Origin: JAKPCT01 sp029553165
GTDB lineage: Bacteria > Bacillota > UBA4882 > UBA8346
Direction: 5' to 3'
Length of the DNA: 6,620 nucleotides
NCBI GenBank assembly: GCA_035359995.1
Contig: DAORZT010000090.1
Location: forward strand, 1 to 6,620
Made by a program: the position numbers and the translations under genes. Under the pieces are notes generated by a model. The model did no database searches and had not been told where the DNA came from. It saw only the letters and a list, made by a program, of their open reading frames with translations. This document shows, piece by piece, positions 5,096 to 6,620 of this stretch (positions are counted from its first letter, which is position 1; the number at the start of each line of letters is the position of its first letter).

Positions 5096-6385
5096 TCAAT
5101 CCTTCTTCAAAATATTTTTATGAACAAACTGTCTCTTCTTGTTAGCGTAATCGGCAACAATCTGGCCATTGCCATAGAGCTTATATTTGTAAGTGACCAA
5201 TCCGTCCAACCCGACCGGGCCCCGGGCATGAAACTTACTGGTACTGATGCCGACCTCAGCCCCAAAACCATATTTAAAACCATCACTGAACCGGGTTGAA
5301 CAGTTCCAGAAGACATTTCCTGAATCAACGACATTCATGAATAATTCCGCTTTCTCCCGGTCGTTGGTAATAATGCTGTCGGTATGCCCCGAACCATAAG
5401 TATTAATATGGTCAATCGCTTCTTTTAAATTGGACACTACTTTCACGGACATCTTATAGTCCAAATATTCGGTCTTCCAAGTCTCGGAATTTGCCGGATT
5501 GACATCAATAATCGCCGCTGTTTTTTCACAACCAAAAATTTCGACATTGAACTTGGATAGTTCTTCCTTAAGCCTTGGTAAGAGATTGGCAGCAATTTGT
5601 TCATGGACCAATAAAGTTTCCATTGCATTACAGACAGCAACATATTGGGTTTTGGCATCAACAACTATTTTAACAGCCATCTCCAGATCAACATCAGCAT
5701 CAACATAACAATGGCAGATACCATCAGCATGACCCATCACCGGAATCCGTGAATTATCCATGATGTAACGCACAAATTCATTCGATCCCCTTGGAATGAT
5801 CAAATCGATATATTCCTCTTGTTTTAGCATCTCATTGACGTCAGAGCGCGTTTCTAAAAGCGTAATCCATCCGCTCGGAATCCCTGCCTTCGTGGTTGCT
5901 TCACTGATTAACTCCGTCAAAATCCGGTTGGTCGCCGTTGCTTCACGGCCACCTTTGAGGAGCACACTGTTCCCGCTCTTCAAACAGAGAGTTGAGATCT
6001 GAACCAGCGCATCCGGGCGGGACTCAAAGATAATCCCGATTACTCCAATCGGCGCAGCCACTTTATACAATTCCAAACCTTGATCAAGTTCAGTTGCAAG
6101 CAAGACTTTACCAACAGGATCTTCGAGTTTGATGAGACTGTGAATCCCATCAATCACATCATTGAGTTTCGCTTCATCAAATTTAAGGCGTCTTAATAAC
6201 GGTGCGGCTAAGTTCTCCTCCTGACTCCGCTGTAGATCTTCCTGATTGGCAGCGATAATTCGCTCCTTATTATCAGACAACACTTTAATGATCTCTTCCA
6301 AAGCCCGATTCTTTATCTCACTGTTAGAGACAGCCAGTTCACTTGCTGCCTTTTTGGCAGATTTACTAATCTCTAAAACACTCAT
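5096..6385 (-). CDS. proA: Glutamate-5-semialdehyde dehydrogenase (gamma-glutamyl phosphate reductase)
   Basis: ProA catalyses the NADPH-dependent reduction of gamma-glutamyl phosphate to glutamate-5-semialdehyde, the second step of proline synthesis from glutamate, in the cytoplasm. Counting from the ATG at 6385, the protein has 429 residues, close to the usual length of about 415-420. Family signatures are GVIGIIFESRPDA (114-126), SVLLKGGREA (140-149), the catalytic cysteine Cys252 in QYVAVCNAMETLL, GHTDSIIT (333-340) and the C-terminal RGPVGLDGLVTYKY (388-401). The ATG at 6385 was preferred over the in-frame GTG at 6397 because GGAG lies about 11 bases before the ATG but abuts the GTG. The N-terminus SVLEISKSAKKAASELA also matches where the family normally begins. 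It has its own promoter and a terminator directly behind it. The upstream neighbour is a divergent spore gene, so proB (glutamate 5-kinase), commonly adjacent, is not beside it. Confidence 0.97.
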   Translation of the reverse strand: MSVLEISKSAKKAASELAVSNSEIKNRALEEIIKVLSDNKERIIAANQEDLQRSQEENLAAPLLRRLKFDEAKLNDVIDGIHSLIKLEDPVGKVLLATELDQGLELYKVAAPIGVIGIIFESRPDALVQISTLCLKSGNSVLLKGGREATATNRILTELISEATTKAGIPSGWITLLETRSDVNEMLKQEEYIDLIIPRGSNEFVRYIMDNSRIPVMGHADGICHCYVDADVDLEMAVKIVVDAKTQYVAVCNAMETLLVHEQIAANLLPRLKEELSKFNVEIFGCEKTAAIIDVNPANSETWKTEYLDYKMSVKVVSNLKEAIDHINTYGSGHTDSIITNDREKAELFMNVVDSGNVFWNCSTRFSDGFKYGFGAEVGISTSKFHARGPVGLDGLVTYKYKLYGNGQIVADYANKKRQFVHKNILKKD

Positions 6386-6432
6386 TACCTCTCTCACTCC
6401 ATTATTTTCTAATAGATCAATCAGTTTTTACA

Positions 6433-6441
6433 ATTATACCA
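6433..6441 (-). promoter_or_regulatory. Extended -10 promoter of proA
   Basis: The minus strand reads TGGTATAAT at 6441..6433, a perfect -10 hexamer preceded by the TG of an extended -10. No good -35 lies at the usual distance; TTGAAG is 23 bases away. The predicted leader is about 40 bases, too short for a T-box or riboswitch, and I see none. Confidence 0.65.
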
Positions 6442-6470
6442 CAAAACGGTTACCATAGAAGCTTCAATTT

Positions 6471-6502
6471 TGAGTTTAAACCAAATTTTTAAGGGCATAC
6501 TA
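6471..6502 (+). promoter_or_regulatory. Forespore-type (SigG/SigF) promoter of the spore protein gene
   Basis: CATACTA at 6496-6502 matches the -10 consensus known for the forespore sigma factors of Bacillus. TGAGTT at 6471-6476, 19 bases before it, is a partial match to their -35. The predicted start near 6509 leaves a very short leader before the AGGAGG at 6511. The downstream gene is a spore protein, which is the regulon expected for this promoter class. Confidence 0.6.
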
Positions 6503-6524
6503 AACCAAAAAGGAGGAATCGAAT

Positions 6525-6620
6525 TTGGATATTAAACGCGCCCAGGAAATTATCCAATCACCGGAAACAATTTACGTCACCTTTCAAAATACCCCAGTCT
6601 GGCTAGATGAAATCAAAGAT
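6525..6620 (+). CDS. sspH: H-type small acid-soluble spore protein, N-terminal part (runs off the window)
   Basis: The reading frame is open from the TTG at 6525 to the window end, giving 32 residues. AGGAGG at 6511-6516, 8 bases upstream, supports the TTG start. The translation begins MDIKRAQEIIQSPE and contains VTFQNTPVWLDE. This matches the pattern of the SspH family (MN-x-RAKEII...V-Y-G-PV), whose members are about 60 residues long, so roughly half the gene is present. SspH-type proteins are made in the forespore and packed in the spore core; their exact role is less clear than that of the DNA-binding alpha/beta type. The forespore-type promoter upstream agrees. The gene is divergent from proA. 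The family call rests on a partial sequence. Confidence 0.8.
   Translation, partial: MDIKRAQEIIQSPETIYVTFQNTPVWLDEIKD

Noticed and set aside
6386..6397. GTG at 6397 as the proA start
   Set aside because: GGAG abuts the GTG with no spacing, and the extra four residues extend beyond the usual ProA N-terminus.

Overview
The window looks like chromosomal DNA of an endospore-forming, low-GC Gram-positive bacterium (Bacillota), probably a clostridia-like lineage. The evidence is the start of an H-type small acid-soluble spore protein gene at the right edge behind a forespore-type promoter, AT-rich spacers, strong GGAGG-type ribosome binding sites, and GTG/TTG starts. Species cannot be read from this.

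Left edge to about 2.4 kb: a complete TPP (THI-box) riboswitch with its promoter, an intrinsic terminator and the ribosome binding site of a thiamine-related gene lies on the minus strand; the gene itself is beyond base 1. Just upstream, also on the minus strand, is a membrane-anchored hybrid histidine kinase (two TM segments, two PAS domains, HisKA, HATPase, receiver). From 2.6 to 3.6 kb there is a minus-strand DinB-like protein fused to a cysteine-rich DUF3795-type domain.

From 3.7 to 5.07 kb the content looks accessory. It holds a plus-strand exported or lipoprotein-like gene of unknown function, a minus-strand pair made of a 95-aa unknown protein and a broken HAD-type phosphatase gene, and three copies of a short AACCGTCC(C)T-type repeat. 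One repeat copy lies in each intergenic space of this stretch.

From 5.07 to 6.4 kb is proA (glutamate-5-semialdehyde dehydrogenase) on the minus strand, with its own extended -10 promoter and a strong terminator, apparently monocistronic and without proB beside it. Divergently from it, the spore protein gene starts on the plus strand and runs off the right edge.

The genes do not form one pathway. The strongest system-level signal is the TPP-controlled attenuator, in which an antiterminator partner can be pointed to. The clearest anomaly is the frameshifted and probably internally deleted HAD gene. I see no convincing new multi-gene system.
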